Assembly (NCBI RefSeq): GCF_965276875.1
Contig: NZ_OZ255701.1
Location: 558,001-622,000 of the forward strand
Direction of reading: 5' to 3'
DNA from: Lichenicoccus sp965276875
GTDB lineage: Bacteria; Pseudomonadota; Alphaproteobacteria; Acetobacterales; Acetobacteraceae
DNA: 64,000 nt
Below are positions 56,588-64,000 of the stretch, in pieces (within the stretch, counting starts at the first letter, position 1; each line of letters opens with the position of its first letter). Position numbers and translations under genes: made by a program. Under the pieces are notes generated by a model that made no database searches, was not told the origin of the DNA, and worked only from the letters and a program-made list of their open reading frames with translations.

Positions 56588-59256
56588 CCGACGTCGTCGT
56601 GGTGGAGAGCCCGGCCAAGGCCAAGACCATCAACAAATATCTCGGCGACGGCTATACCGTGCTCGCCAGTTTCGGCCATGTCCGCGACCTGCCGCCGAAG
56701 GATGGCAGCGTCCGTCCGGATGAGAATTTCGCGATGGACTGGCAGGCTGACGAGCGCGGCATGCGTCAGATCACCGCCATCGCCCGCGCCTTGCGCGGCG
56801 CGAAACGTCTCTATCTCGCCACCGACCCGGACCGTGAAGGCGAGGCGATCTCCTGGCACGTGCGCGCCATGCTGGAGGAGAAGAACCTGCTGCGCGGCAT
56901 CGACGTGCAGAGGGTGACTTTCAACGAAATCACCAAGGGCGCGATCAAGACCGCGATGGGCAAGCCGCGCGCCCTCGACCAGCCGCTGATCGAGGCCTAT
57001 CTCGCCCGACGCGCCTTGGACTACCTGGTCGGCTTCACCCTGTCGCCGGTGCTCTGGCGCAAGCTGCCTGGCAGCCGCTCGGCGGGCCGCGTGCAATCGG
57101 TGGCGCTGCGCCTGATCTGCGAGCGCGAAGCCGAAATCGAGAGCTTCAAGCCGCGCGAATACTGGACCGTGCTCGCCCATCTCGCGACCCCGGCCGCGGC
57201 CCCCTTCACCGCGCGCCTGACGCATATGGGCGGCCGCAAGCTCGACCAGTTTGACCTGAACAACGAGGCCCTGGCCCACGCGGCGAAGGCAGCGGTCGAG
57301 GCCTCCGTCTTCTCCGTCGCCAGCGTCGAGCGCCGACGTGTCAAGCGCAACCCGCCACCGCCCTTCACCACCTCGACCCTGCAGCAGGAAGCCAGCCGCA
57401 AGCTCGGCATGGGGGCGCAGGCAACCATGCGCGCCGCCCAGCAGCTCTACGAGGGCATCGAACTCGACGGCGAAACGACAGGCCTGATCACCTACATGCG
57501 CACCGACGGCGTGCAGATGGCGCGCGAGGCGGTGGATGCGATCCGCACCCACATCCATTCCGCCATCGGCGTCGACTACCTGCCCGCGCATCCACGCGAA
57601 TACTCGACCAAGGCGAAGAACGCCCAGGAAGCGCACGAAGCCGTCCGCCCTACCGACGTGGCGCGCCGCCCCGAGGATCTCGGACGCTTCCTGTCGGACG
57701 AGCAGCGACGGCTGTACGATCTGATCTGGAAGCGCGCCGTCGCCAGCCAGATGCAATCCGCCGAGCTCGATCAGGTGGCGGTCGAGGTCGGTGAGCCTGC
57801 GGGCCGAATCAAGCTGCGCGCCAACGGCTCGATCGTCGCCTTTGACGGCTTCCTCAAGCTCTATTCCGAGGGCCGCGACGACAAGGAATCCGACGACGAC
57901 AACCGCATGCTACCGCCGATGCGCGAGGGCGACCCGCTCGAGCGCCGGCAGGTCGATGCCGATCAGCACTTCACCCAGCCGCTGCCGCGCTTCTCCGAGG
58001 CGTCCCTGGTCAAGAAGATGGAAGAGATCGGCATCGGCCGGCCCTCGACCTACGCCTCGATCCTGACGGTGCTGCGCGACCGCGACTACGTGCGCCTGGA
58101 GAACCGCCGCTTCATCCCCGAGGATCGCGGCCGGCTGGTCACCGCCTTCCTCACCAGCTTCTTCGAGCGCTACGTCGATAGCGGCTTTACCGCCGGCCTG
58201 GAGGAACAGCTCGACGATATCTCCGATGGCCGCGCCGACTGGCGCGACGTGATGGCGAAGTTCTGGGCGGACTTCAACCACGCGATCGGCCAGACCCGCG
58301 ACCTCAAGATCTCCGACGTGATCGAGGCGCTCGACACCGAACTGGGCGCGCATTTCTTCCCCGAGCCCGAAGGCGGCGGCGATCCGCGTCGCTGCACTGC
58401 CTGCGGCACCGGCCGGCTCGGCCTCAAGCTCGGCCGCTTCGGCTCGTTCATCGGCTGCTCGAACTATCCGGAATGCCAATACACCCGCCGGCTGGTGGTC
58501 GACGGCCGCGAGGGCGAAGGCGGCGAGACACTCAAGGAGGGCCGGCGCGTGCTGGGCGCGCATCCCGACACCGGCGAGGAGATCACCGTCAAGCGTGGCC
58601 CATGGGGGCTGTATGTGCAGCAGGGCGAACCAAACCCGGAGGACAAGAAGGCGCGCGTGCGCCGCTCGACCCTGCCCAAGGGCGTCGAGGGCGACAGCAT
58701 GACGCTCGACCAGGCCGTCGGCCTGCTGTCATTGCCGCGCATCGTCGGCATCCATCCCGAGCTTGGCGAGCCGATGGAAGCCGGGCTCGGCCGCTTCGGA
58801 CCCTATGTCAAGATGGGCGCGATCTTCGCCTCGCTCGACCCCGACGACGACGTGCTGTCGATCGGCATCAACCGCGCCGTCGACGTCATCGGCAAGAAGC
58901 TCGCCTCGGTGCGCAGCCTGGGGGCGCACCCCAAGGACCGGGAGCCGGTGATGGTGCGTCGCGGCCGCTTCGGACCCTATGTCCAGCACGGCCAGATGAT
59001 CGCCAACGTGCCGCGCGACCGCACGATGGACGACGTCACCCTGGACGAGGCGGTCGCCCTGCTCGCCGAGAAGGGCAAGCCGATGAAGCCGCGCGGCAAG
59101 CGTGGCACCAAGGTTCCCGCCAAGGCGGCCGCGCGCAAGGCTGCCCCCACGCCGGCACCCAAGAAGCCTGCGCCGCCTAAGCGCGTGTCACCCAAGCATG
59201 CGGCACGTAAGCCAACACCACGTAAATCCGCCAAGGCCAGCCCAACCAGCCCTTGA
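56584..59256 (+). CDS. topA: DNA topoisomerase I
   Basis: Type IA topoisomerase that relaxes negative supercoils. The 890 residues contain TOPRIM (VVVESPAKAKTINKYLG, ATDPDREGEAISWHV), catalytic Tyr304 in TYMRTDGV, GRPSTYASILTVL, one C4 zinc finger (CTACGTGRLGLK...IGCSNYPEC) and repeated C-terminal topoisomerase domains (GPWGLYVQQGE, RFGPYVKMG, RFGPYVQHG). It ends in a Lys/Ala/Pro-rich basic tail. ATG overlaps the dprA stop (ATGA). Confidence 0.97.
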   Translation: MTDVVVVESPAKAKTINKYLGDGYTVLASFGHVRDLPPKDGSVRPDENFAMDWQADERGMRQITAIARALRGAKRLYLATDPDREGEAISWHVRAMLEEKNLLRGIDVQRVTFNEITKGAIKTAMGKPRALDQPLIEAYLARRALDYLVGFTLSPVLWRKLPGSRSAGRVQSVALRLICEREAEIESFKPREYWTVLAHLATPAAAPFTARLTHMGGRKLDQFDLNNEALAHAAKAAVEASVFSVASVERRRVKRNPPPPFTTSTLQQEASRKLGMGAQATMRAAQQLYEGIELDGETTGLITYMRTDGVQMAREAVDAIRTHIHSAIGVDYLPAHPREYSTKAKNAQEAHEAVRPTDVARRPEDLGRFLSDEQRRLYDLIWKRAVASQMQSAELDQVAVEVGEPAGRIKLRANGSIVAFDGFLKLYSEGRDDKESDDDNRMLPPMREGDPLERRQVDADQHFTQPLPRFSEASLVKKMEEIGIGRPSTYASILTVLRDRDYVRLENRRFIPEDRGRLVTAFLTSFFERYVDSGFTAGLEEQLDDISDGRADWRDVMAKFWADFNHAIGQTRDLKISDVIEALDTELGAHFFPEPEGGGDPRRCTACGTGRLGLKLGRFGSFIGCSNYPECQYTRRLVVDGREGEGGETLKEGRRVLGAHPDTGEEITVKRGPWGLYVQQGEPNPEDKKARVRRSTLPKGVEGDSMTLDQAVGLLSLPRIVGIHPELGEPMEAGLGRFGPYVKMGAIFASLDPDDDVLSIGINRAVDVIGKKLASVRSLGAHPKDREPVMVRRGRFGPYVQHGQMIANVPRDRTMDDVTLDEAVALLAEKGKPMKPRGKRGTKVPAKAAARKAAPTPAPKKPAPPKRVSPKHAARKPTPRKSAKASPTSP

Positions 59257-59453
59257 GTTGGCACGCGTAGCATCGCGGCAACCCCCTGGAACAAAATGCA
59301 CTGTCACGGTGTCGGGCATATTTGCGGCGTGACCGTATCCAGGGATTTCGTCAAACTAACGTAAAGTTCCCTTGACGATGTCTGGGTCCATGACGAAACG
59401 GCACACGCTTTGACGGCTCGGCGCTCCCGCCTCTCGTATCGTCCGGTCCCTGC

Positions 59454-60989
59454 GTGAGGACCGCGACCAGCACGGGCCGTCGCCTGTGCTCGGCCGCACT
59501 CGTGCTCTTGCTGCTTTGGGTGCCGGAGCCCGCGATCAGTGCCGGCGGTTTCGATGCGCCTCTGTTCTCCAGCGTCGTCGGAGAAGCACTCGACTTCCTC
59601 GGCCCGCGCACGCTTGAGCCGGCGAGCCCCCGCCAGTTTGTGCTGTGGGGACTGAACGGGCTGGCCGCCATCGACCCGTCATTCACCGTGGACACGCGCG
59701 CCAACCTGGTGCGGCTGGTGATGCCGCAACGCGTGCTGCTCGAGGTGCGCGCGCCCGCGGCCGCCGACCTCGCCGGCTGGACCCGCACGGCCGTGGCGTT
59801 TGCCGCGGCTGGCTGGGACGCCTCACCGACGATACGCGCAGCCGGTCAGCAGGCGCTGCTGCAAAGCTTCTTCGACGAGCTGTTCAATCATCTCGACCCG
59901 TATTCGCGCTATATCGCCCCGACCCAGGCCAACAGCGACCGCGACAATCGCGAAGGTGGCATCGCCGGCCCCGGGATCACCATCGGCCACATGGCGATGA
60001 TCGCCGCCGTCAACGCCAACGGCCCGGCTTTCCAGGCGGGCATCCAGGCCGGTCAGCACCTGCTCGCGGTCGACGGCCATGCCACCCGCGCCCGAGACCG
60101 GGCCACCATCGCGCGCTGGCTGGAGGGTGCGGAAGGCAGCATGGTCAGCCTTATTGTTTCAAATCAAGGCGGCCGCGCGCAAACCATTCGCCTCATCCGG
60201 GCGCGGGTGCCGCCGGAGACGGTGTTCGCCTTCTCCAGCGGCGACATCGTGGTGCTCCGGGTCACCGGCTTCTCCAACGACACCGCCCAGGAGATCAGCG
60301 AGTTCCTCGATCAGGTCATGCAGCCGGGTGGCACGCCAGTGCGCGGGCTGGTGTTCGACCTGCGCGGCAACCGCGGCGGCCTGTTGCAGCAGGCGGTGAC
60401 CTCGGTCGCCCTGGTGCTCGACCGCGGCGTGGCGGTGACCACGCAAGGCCGTGCCGCGCGCTCCAACCACATCTGGAGCGTGCGCGGCGGCGACCTCACC
60501 CGCGGCCTGCCGCTGGTGGTGCTGGTCGACGGCCGCACCGCCAGCGCGGCGGAGATCATGGCGGCGGCCCTCGCCGATCATCGCCGCGCCATCGTGGTCG
60601 GCAGCGCCACCTTGGGCAAGGGCCTGGTGCAGGTCATCGCCCAGCTCCCCGACGGCGGCGAGCTGTTCGTCACCTGGAGCCGGGTGATCGCCCCTGACGG
60701 TTGGCCGCTGCAAGGCCTGGGCGTGATGCCGGAGCTGTGTACCAGCCTCGGCCAGTCGGCCTTGGACCGCGCGCTCGACGACCTTGCCGACGGCATCCTC
60801 GACAATGCCCGCGCCGTGCGGCAGTCGCGGCTTGCCCGCGCGCCACTGCCGATGGCGCGCATCCTGGAAATCCGCGACGCCTGCCCGGCCGCCATAGGCA
60901 CCGACGTGGACCTTGCCGCGGCCAGGGTCCTGATCGACGATCCGACCCGCTACCAGGCGGCGCTGGTCCCCGCCGCCGTCCACCCGTAG
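59454..60989 (+). CDS. Second S41 family peptidase
   Basis: A 511-residue exported protease of the tail-specific family, clearly different from CtpA at 40685. Signal peptide RRLCSAALVLLLLWVPEPAISAGG; an unusual N-terminal region of about 100 residues; a degenerate PDZ (GITIGHMAMIAAVNANGPAFQAGIQAGQ); and the S41 core with Ser364 (RTASAAEI) and Lys389 (LGKGLVQV) at the typical 25-residue spacing. The catalytic pair therefore appears intact. GTG 59454 is the start. The 197-bp spacer from topA holds possible promoter elements, none certain. DUF1491 follows after 13 bp. Confidence 0.9.
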   Translation: MRTATSTGRRLCSAALVLLLLWVPEPAISAGGFDAPLFSSVVGEALDFLGPRTLEPASPRQFVLWGLNGLAAIDPSFTVDTRANLVRLVMPQRVLLEVRAPAAADLAGWTRTAVAFAAAGWDASPTIRAAGQQALLQSFFDELFNHLDPYSRYIAPTQANSDRDNREGGIAGPGITIGHMAMIAAVNANGPAFQAGIQAGQHLLAVDGHATRARDRATIARWLEGAEGSMVSLIVSNQGGRAQTIRLIRARVPPETVFAFSSGDIVVLRVTGFSNDTAQEISEFLDQVMQPGGTPVRGLVFDLRGNRGGLLQQAVTSVALVLDRGVAVTTQGRAARSNHIWSVRGGDLTRGLPLVVLVDGRTASAAEIMAAALADHRRAIVVGSATLGKGLVQVIAQLPDGGELFVTWSRVIAPDGWPLQGLGVMPELCTSLGQSALDRALDDLADGILDNARAVRQSRLARAPLPMARILEIRDACPAAIGTDVDLAAARVLIDDPTRYQAALVPAAVHP

Positions 60990-61002
60990 GCGGAGCCCGC
61001 TT

Positions 61003-61341
61003 ATGTCCGAACCGCGCCTGAAGACCGCACTCTGGGCCAGCATGGCGGTGCGCCGCGCCGACCAGCTCGGCCGCTCAGGCATGGTGCTGCGCCGGGGCGA
61101 CGGCGACGCCGGCGGTGTGCTCGCGGTGCTGCGCGACCGGCAAGGGCGCATGGTGGTGCTCAGCCAGGTGCGCCGGATGGACGGTGCGGCGGCCTGGATG
61201 CGCGGCACCGGGGTAGCGCCTGTCGACCAGGCAACGGCAGACGCCTATGTTGAACGCCAGGTCGCGCGCGACCCCGACCTGTGGGTGCTCGAATTCGACG
61301 CCCCCGACCTCACCCCGCCTTTCGAGGCGGTGCTGGTCTGA
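61003..61341 (+). CDS. DUF1491 family protein
   Basis: A 112-residue protein: LKTALWASMAVRRADQLGRSGMVLRRGDGDAGGVLAVLRDRQGRMVVLSQ, then a W-rich second half (AAAWMRGTGVAP, VERQVARDPDLWVLEFDAPD). This matches DUF1491, a small cytoplasmic family found mainly in alphaproteobacteria with unknown function. ATG 61003 lies 13 bp after the S41 peptidase gene, so the two may be co-transcribed. Confidence 0.85.
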   Translation: MSEPRLKTALWASMAVRRADQLGRSGMVLRRGDGDAGGVLAVLRDRQGRMVVLSQVRRMDGAAAWMRGTGVAPVDQATADAYVERQVARDPDLWVLEFDAPDLTPPFEAVLV

Positions 61342-61370
61342 GCCGCGCGCCCGCAACCGGGGAGATAAAA

Positions 61371-61832
61371 ATGGACATCCAGACCATCGACCAGCAATAC
61401 AGCCAGCTCCAGGGGCAGGCGCAGCAGACCGCGCAGGCACTGCAGACCCTCGGCGCCAAACTGCAGACTGCGGCCCAAGGCGGCGACCCGCAGGCGCGGG
61501 AGTGGCAACTCGACCTGCGCGAACTGGCCCTGGCGTTCCGCTCGGAGCAGGACCAGGTCGCCAACCTGCTGCAGGCGCTGCACGGCTTCGTCGCCAACGA
61601 GGCGCAATCCCAGATGCAGATGCAGCCCCAGATGCAACCCCAGCAAATGCAGCCGCCACCGCAACAGAACACCTGGGGCCAGAACCCCGGCTACGGGCAG
61701 CAACCGGTGTATGGGCAGCAACCCGCATCGGGTGGCATGTTCGGCGGCTTCCTCAACTCCGGCTTCGGCCGCGCCATCACCATGGGCGCCGGCTTCGGCA
61801 TCGGCGACGACCTGATCAACAAGATCTTCTGA
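61371..61832 (+). CDS. Hypothetical Gln/Met/Pro-rich protein
   Basis: A 153-residue protein not assigned to a family. The first 80 residues form a probable alpha-helical coiled coil (IDQQYSQLQGQAQQTAQALQ). A low-complexity QMQMQPQMQPQQMQPPPQ linker and a Gly-rich segment with repeated GYGQQPVYGQQP follow. The C-terminus GFGRAITMGAGFGIGDDLINKIF looks like a small amphipathic or membrane-associated tail. GGAG lies upstream of ATG 61371. A hairpin terminator follows directly. Confidence 0.75.
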   Translation: MDIQTIDQQYSQLQGQAQQTAQALQTLGAKLQTAAQGGDPQAREWQLDLRELALAFRSEQDQVANLLQALHGFVANEAQSQMQMQPQMQPQQMQPPPQQNTWGQNPGYGQQPVYGQQPASGGMFGGFLNSGFGRAITMGAGFGIGDDLINKIF

Positions 61833-61841
61833 ACGCCCAAA

Positions 61842-61869
61842 GCTGGGGCCTTGGCCCCAGCCTTGTTCT
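61842..61869. terminator. Intrinsic terminator between convergent genes
   Basis: GCTGGGGC at 61842-61849 pairs with GCCCCAGC at 61854-61861 around a CTTG loop, followed on the plus strand by CTTGTTCTT. It lies 9 bp after the rightward hypothetical gene and just before the end of the leftward TonB receptor gene, so it could serve both strands. Confidence 0.65.
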
Positions 61870-64000
61870 TCAGAAATGCGCGGTCGCGGTGAAGGTGATC
61901 GCAAACGGCTCGCCGGGCAGGCCGTCGGCGAACTGCGGCGTGCAACCGTAGCTGGTCTTCGGCTGCCCCTTGAACGGACCGCTGGTGAAGTTGCCGCAGG
62001 TCGTGGGTGACACCTGCCTATAGAAATATTGGAAATACTGGTTGTTAAACAGGTTCAAGACATTGAGATCGAAGTCGATGAACTTCAGCGGACCGACATT
62101 TTGGACCGGCAGCTTATAGTTCGCGTCGAGATTGAAGACCACGAACGGGTGGTAGCCGCCGTTCGGGTCGTAGGTCGTGTTGCCGACCAGCGTACTATAG
62201 TAGTCATAGGAGCCGTATTTGGCGTTCACCCCGGGGATCGGGCCCACATTCTCGAAGCCGCTCAGATCGTAGGTGGTCGACTGCTTGCCAGTGTATTGGC
62301 CCTCAAAACGGACGTTCAGGTCGTCACCGCGCAACGCCAGGCCGCGATGGTCGTAGTCGACTCCAAAGGTCGACAGCCAGTCCGGAACCCCGGTGACAGG
62401 AGAGCCTCTGGTGACGATGCCGAACTGGTCCTCCTGGATGGTGGCGTTGTCGAGGGTCGTGGCGAGATACTTGGCGAGCACATGGGAGACGTTGCCGAAA
62501 ACCTGCCAGCTGCGGTTGATCTGCCAGACTGCCGCCGCCTCGACGCCCTTGAATTCGCGCTGGCCGGCATTGGTGTAGAGCGAATCCCCGAGCAGCGGAC
62601 CGGACTGATAACTGAAGAAGCCGAAATCGCGATCCACCTTCTGGTAGAAGTAGTCGGCGGACAGCACCAGGTTCGAGGTGTTGTACTTCACACCTCCCTC
62701 GTAGAGATGCACGATCGAGGCACTCGGAGGCGCGCCGAGCAGGTTCGGCGAGAAGTCGGTCACCGGCGCGAACAAAGCGGATTCGCCATAGCTGCCGTAG
62801 AACGAAACGCCCTTTGCCGCAGGCAGGATCCGGTCGAGATCGTAGCTGACATTGAAGAACGGCAGCAGGTCACGGTCCCATCTGGTCGCCTTGAACGCGC
62901 CGAAATTGCAGGAATTGTTGGCGTTCTGGCAGTAGGCGCTGGCCAGCGCGGTGGCGGAGGGCGTGCCTCCATACACGTTTTGGCCGATATAGGCGGAATT
63001 GGTGCCCTCCAAGGTGCCGCCGGGGGTCAGATGCAGGGTGTTCTGCAGCAGATCGATCTTATCCTGCAAATATCCCTGGTAGATGGTCCGATACACGCCG
63101 CCGTCGGCGGCATCGCCGCTCTGGTTGATGGTCAGGTTGCCTTGCGTCTGCGGCACGGTGGGCAGGGCGCCTTGGAAGAACGGCGAGTTCGCTTGCGTTT
63201 CCTTGGCGATGAGACCGCCGAACTTGATGGTGTTGGCGACACCGAAATAGGTCGGCAGTGTCACGACGACACGCGGCTGGATGCCGTAGGTGTCGTTATG
63301 CTGAAGTTCCAGCAGCGAATTATAGCCACAGGGGCTGGGATTGCCTGTCGCGGCATAAGCGGCGGCGACACTGGCCGGGCAGCCGGGCGAACCCGGTGGG
63401 TAGGCGGCATTGCCGTCGTAGCGATAGATCGGCGGCTGATGGTAAGCTTGTCCGGGTCCGTAATCTCCCTGTTGGCCGAAGCCGGCCGGCGTCTGGTTGA
63501 AGGGCACCGCGCCGCCCACGGTGACTGAACCCGGGATGCCGGGAGCCGAGAAAATACTGGGATTGCCGTAGTTGTTGGTTACGGAATCGGAGTTCAAATA
63601 GAAGGTGGTCAGGCCGGCGTTTACGTAGTCGTTGATGTAGGTGTCATCCTTGAGGATGATGCTTAGATACTTGTTCTGTTGCCTGGAGAACTCCTGGTCG
63701 GGGGAGTAGTTGCTGAACAGGCCATTCTGGTTGAGGTATGGCAACGGGATCGGCTCTGGGTTGGTCAGACCGTTGGCAGTGTTGTAGAGCACAGTCGCCT
63801 GGAACTTTGAAAGCCCGTCGCCATAAGGCTTGTCGAAGGCGAACAGCATGTTGTTGAAGCGCGCCGGTGTGTAGTCGATGAAGCCGTTGGTCTGCAGGTT
63901 GGAGTATTTCAGAAGGACCTTGGGAGCATCGTTGCCGGTGCCGAGGAAGCCATTCAAGCGGCCCGAATTCAGTGTGAAGCCCTCGTTATAAGTCCCGAAC
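61870..64000 (-). CDS. TonB-dependent receptor (5' end beyond window)
   Basis: The last 709 or so residues of an outer-membrane active-transport receptor. Beta-barrel strands rich in aromatic residues recur (VSFYGSYGESALFAPVTDF, KYNTSNLVLSADYFYQKVDRDFGF, SWQVFGNVSHVLAKYLA, FIDFDLNVLNLFNNQYFQYFYRQVSP). The protein ends in the outer-membrane signature TATAHF with terminal Phe. The plug domain and signal peptide lie beyond the right edge, where the frame is still open (FGTYNEGFTLNSGR). NxLNLFNNQY is the typical TonB C-terminal box. The substrate, a siderophore or other ligand, is unknown. Confidence 0.9.
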   Translation of the reverse strand, partial: FGTYNEGFTLNSGRLNGFLGTGNDAPKVLLKYSNLQTNGFIDYTPARFNNMLFAFDKPYGDGLSKFQATVLYNTANGLTNPEPIPLPYLNQNGLFSNYSPDQEFSRQQNKYLSIILKDDTYINDYVNAGLTTFYLNSDSVTNNYGNPSIFSAPGIPGSVTVGGAVPFNQTPAGFGQQGDYGPGQAYHQPPIYRYDGNAAYPPGSPGCPASVAAAYAATGNPSPCGYNSLLELQHNDTYGIQPRVVVTLPTYFGVANTIKFGGLIAKETQANSPFFQGALPTVPQTQGNLTINQSGDAADGGVYRTIYQGYLQDKIDLLQNTLHLTPGGTLEGTNSAYIGQNVYGGTPSATALASAYCQNANNSCNFGAFKATRWDRDLLPFFNVSYDLDRILPAAKGVSFYGSYGESALFAPVTDFSPNLLGAPPSASIVHLYEGGVKYNTSNLVLSADYFYQKVDRDFGFFSYQSGPLLGDSLYTNAGQREFKGVEAAAVWQINRSWQVFGNVSHVLAKYLATTLDNATIQEDQFGIVTRGSPVTGVPDWLSTFGVDYDHRGLALRGDDLNVRFEGQYTGKQSTTYDLSGFENVGPIPGVNAKYGSYDYYSTLVGNTTYDPNGGYHPFVVFNLDANYKLPVQNVGPLKFIDFDLNVLNLFNNQYFQYFYRQVSPTTCGNFTSGPFKGQPKTSYGCTPQFADGLPGEPFAITFTATAHF

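Noticed and set aside
59290..59335. GTCACG...CGTGAC pairing after topA as terminator
   Set aside because: The loop is long and no T-run follows, so it is too weak to list.

Overview
The window is 64 kb of GC-rich chromosomal DNA with alphaproteobacterial gene order. Examples are yqeY-dnaG facing carA-carB-greA, the run gpmI / envC-like / ctpA / divergent polysaccharide deacetylase / rppH, and pyrB / pyrC-like / plsY / dprA / topA. High GC, frequent GTG and TTG starts, a secreted acid-type (sedolisin) protease and two S41 peptidases would suit a Rhodospirillales/Acetobacteraceae-like bacterium. That placement is inference from gene order and composition only. No rRNA, tRNA or CRISPR array was recognised.

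Layout. (1) 1-9.0 kb, housekeeping: DNA primase (cut by the left edge) and YqeY leftward; CarA, a GNAT acetyltransferase, CarB, GreA and threonine ammonia-lyase rightward. CarA carries an N-terminal helix-turn-helix extension, and the acetyltransferase gene is wedged by overlap between carA and carB. (2) 9.0-20.2 kb, accessory: a frameshifted P-loop kinase gene, a MazEF-type toxin-antitoxin pair, a LysR regulator, a complete IS110-family element with a candidate bridge-RNA region and 8-bp flanking direct repeats, a very large periplasmic-propeller GGDEF-EAL protein, an IS66 remnant, an HXXEE membrane protein and a sedolisin protease. (3) 20.2-35.2 kb, a catabolic island of duplicated modules: two NtaA/EmoA-type FMN-dependent monooxygenases, one flavin reductase, two AtuA-like/DUF4387 pairs placed tail to tail, two MmgE/PrpD proteins, one PrpF-type isomerase, an MFS transporter, a LysR regulator and an outer-membrane MetA-pathway-type channel. 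A shared LysR-like box lies in its divergent promoter regions. (4) 35.2-48.1 kb: thioesterase, GNAT, upp, msrB, a 58-residue acidic protein, the gpmI-to-rppH cell-envelope/RNA cluster, an RhtA-like exporter, a VapBC pair whose toxin ends in a 15-bp tandem repeat, an ABC exporter and an HD-GYP protein. (5) 48.2-61.9 kb: nth, comEC, gltX, pyrB, a metal-ligand-less dihydroorotase homologue, plsY, dprA, topA, an S41 peptidase, DUF1491 and a Gln-rich hypothetical protein. (6) 61.9-64 kb: the C-terminal part of a TonB-dependent receptor running off the right edge.

How the parts fit. The best candidate for an undescribed system is the 20-35 kb island. Two flavin monooxygenases apparently share one flavin reductase, next to duplicated MmgE/PrpD enzymes, a PrpF isomerase and AtuA/DUF4387 pairs. 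This combination resembles aminopolycarboxylate or other carboxylate-yielding degradation pathways, but the substrate cannot be read from sequence. Cyclic-di-GMP signalling is represented by the GGDEF-EAL and HD-GYP proteins. De novo pyrimidine synthesis (carAB, pyrB and pyrC-like) and salvage (upp) are both present.
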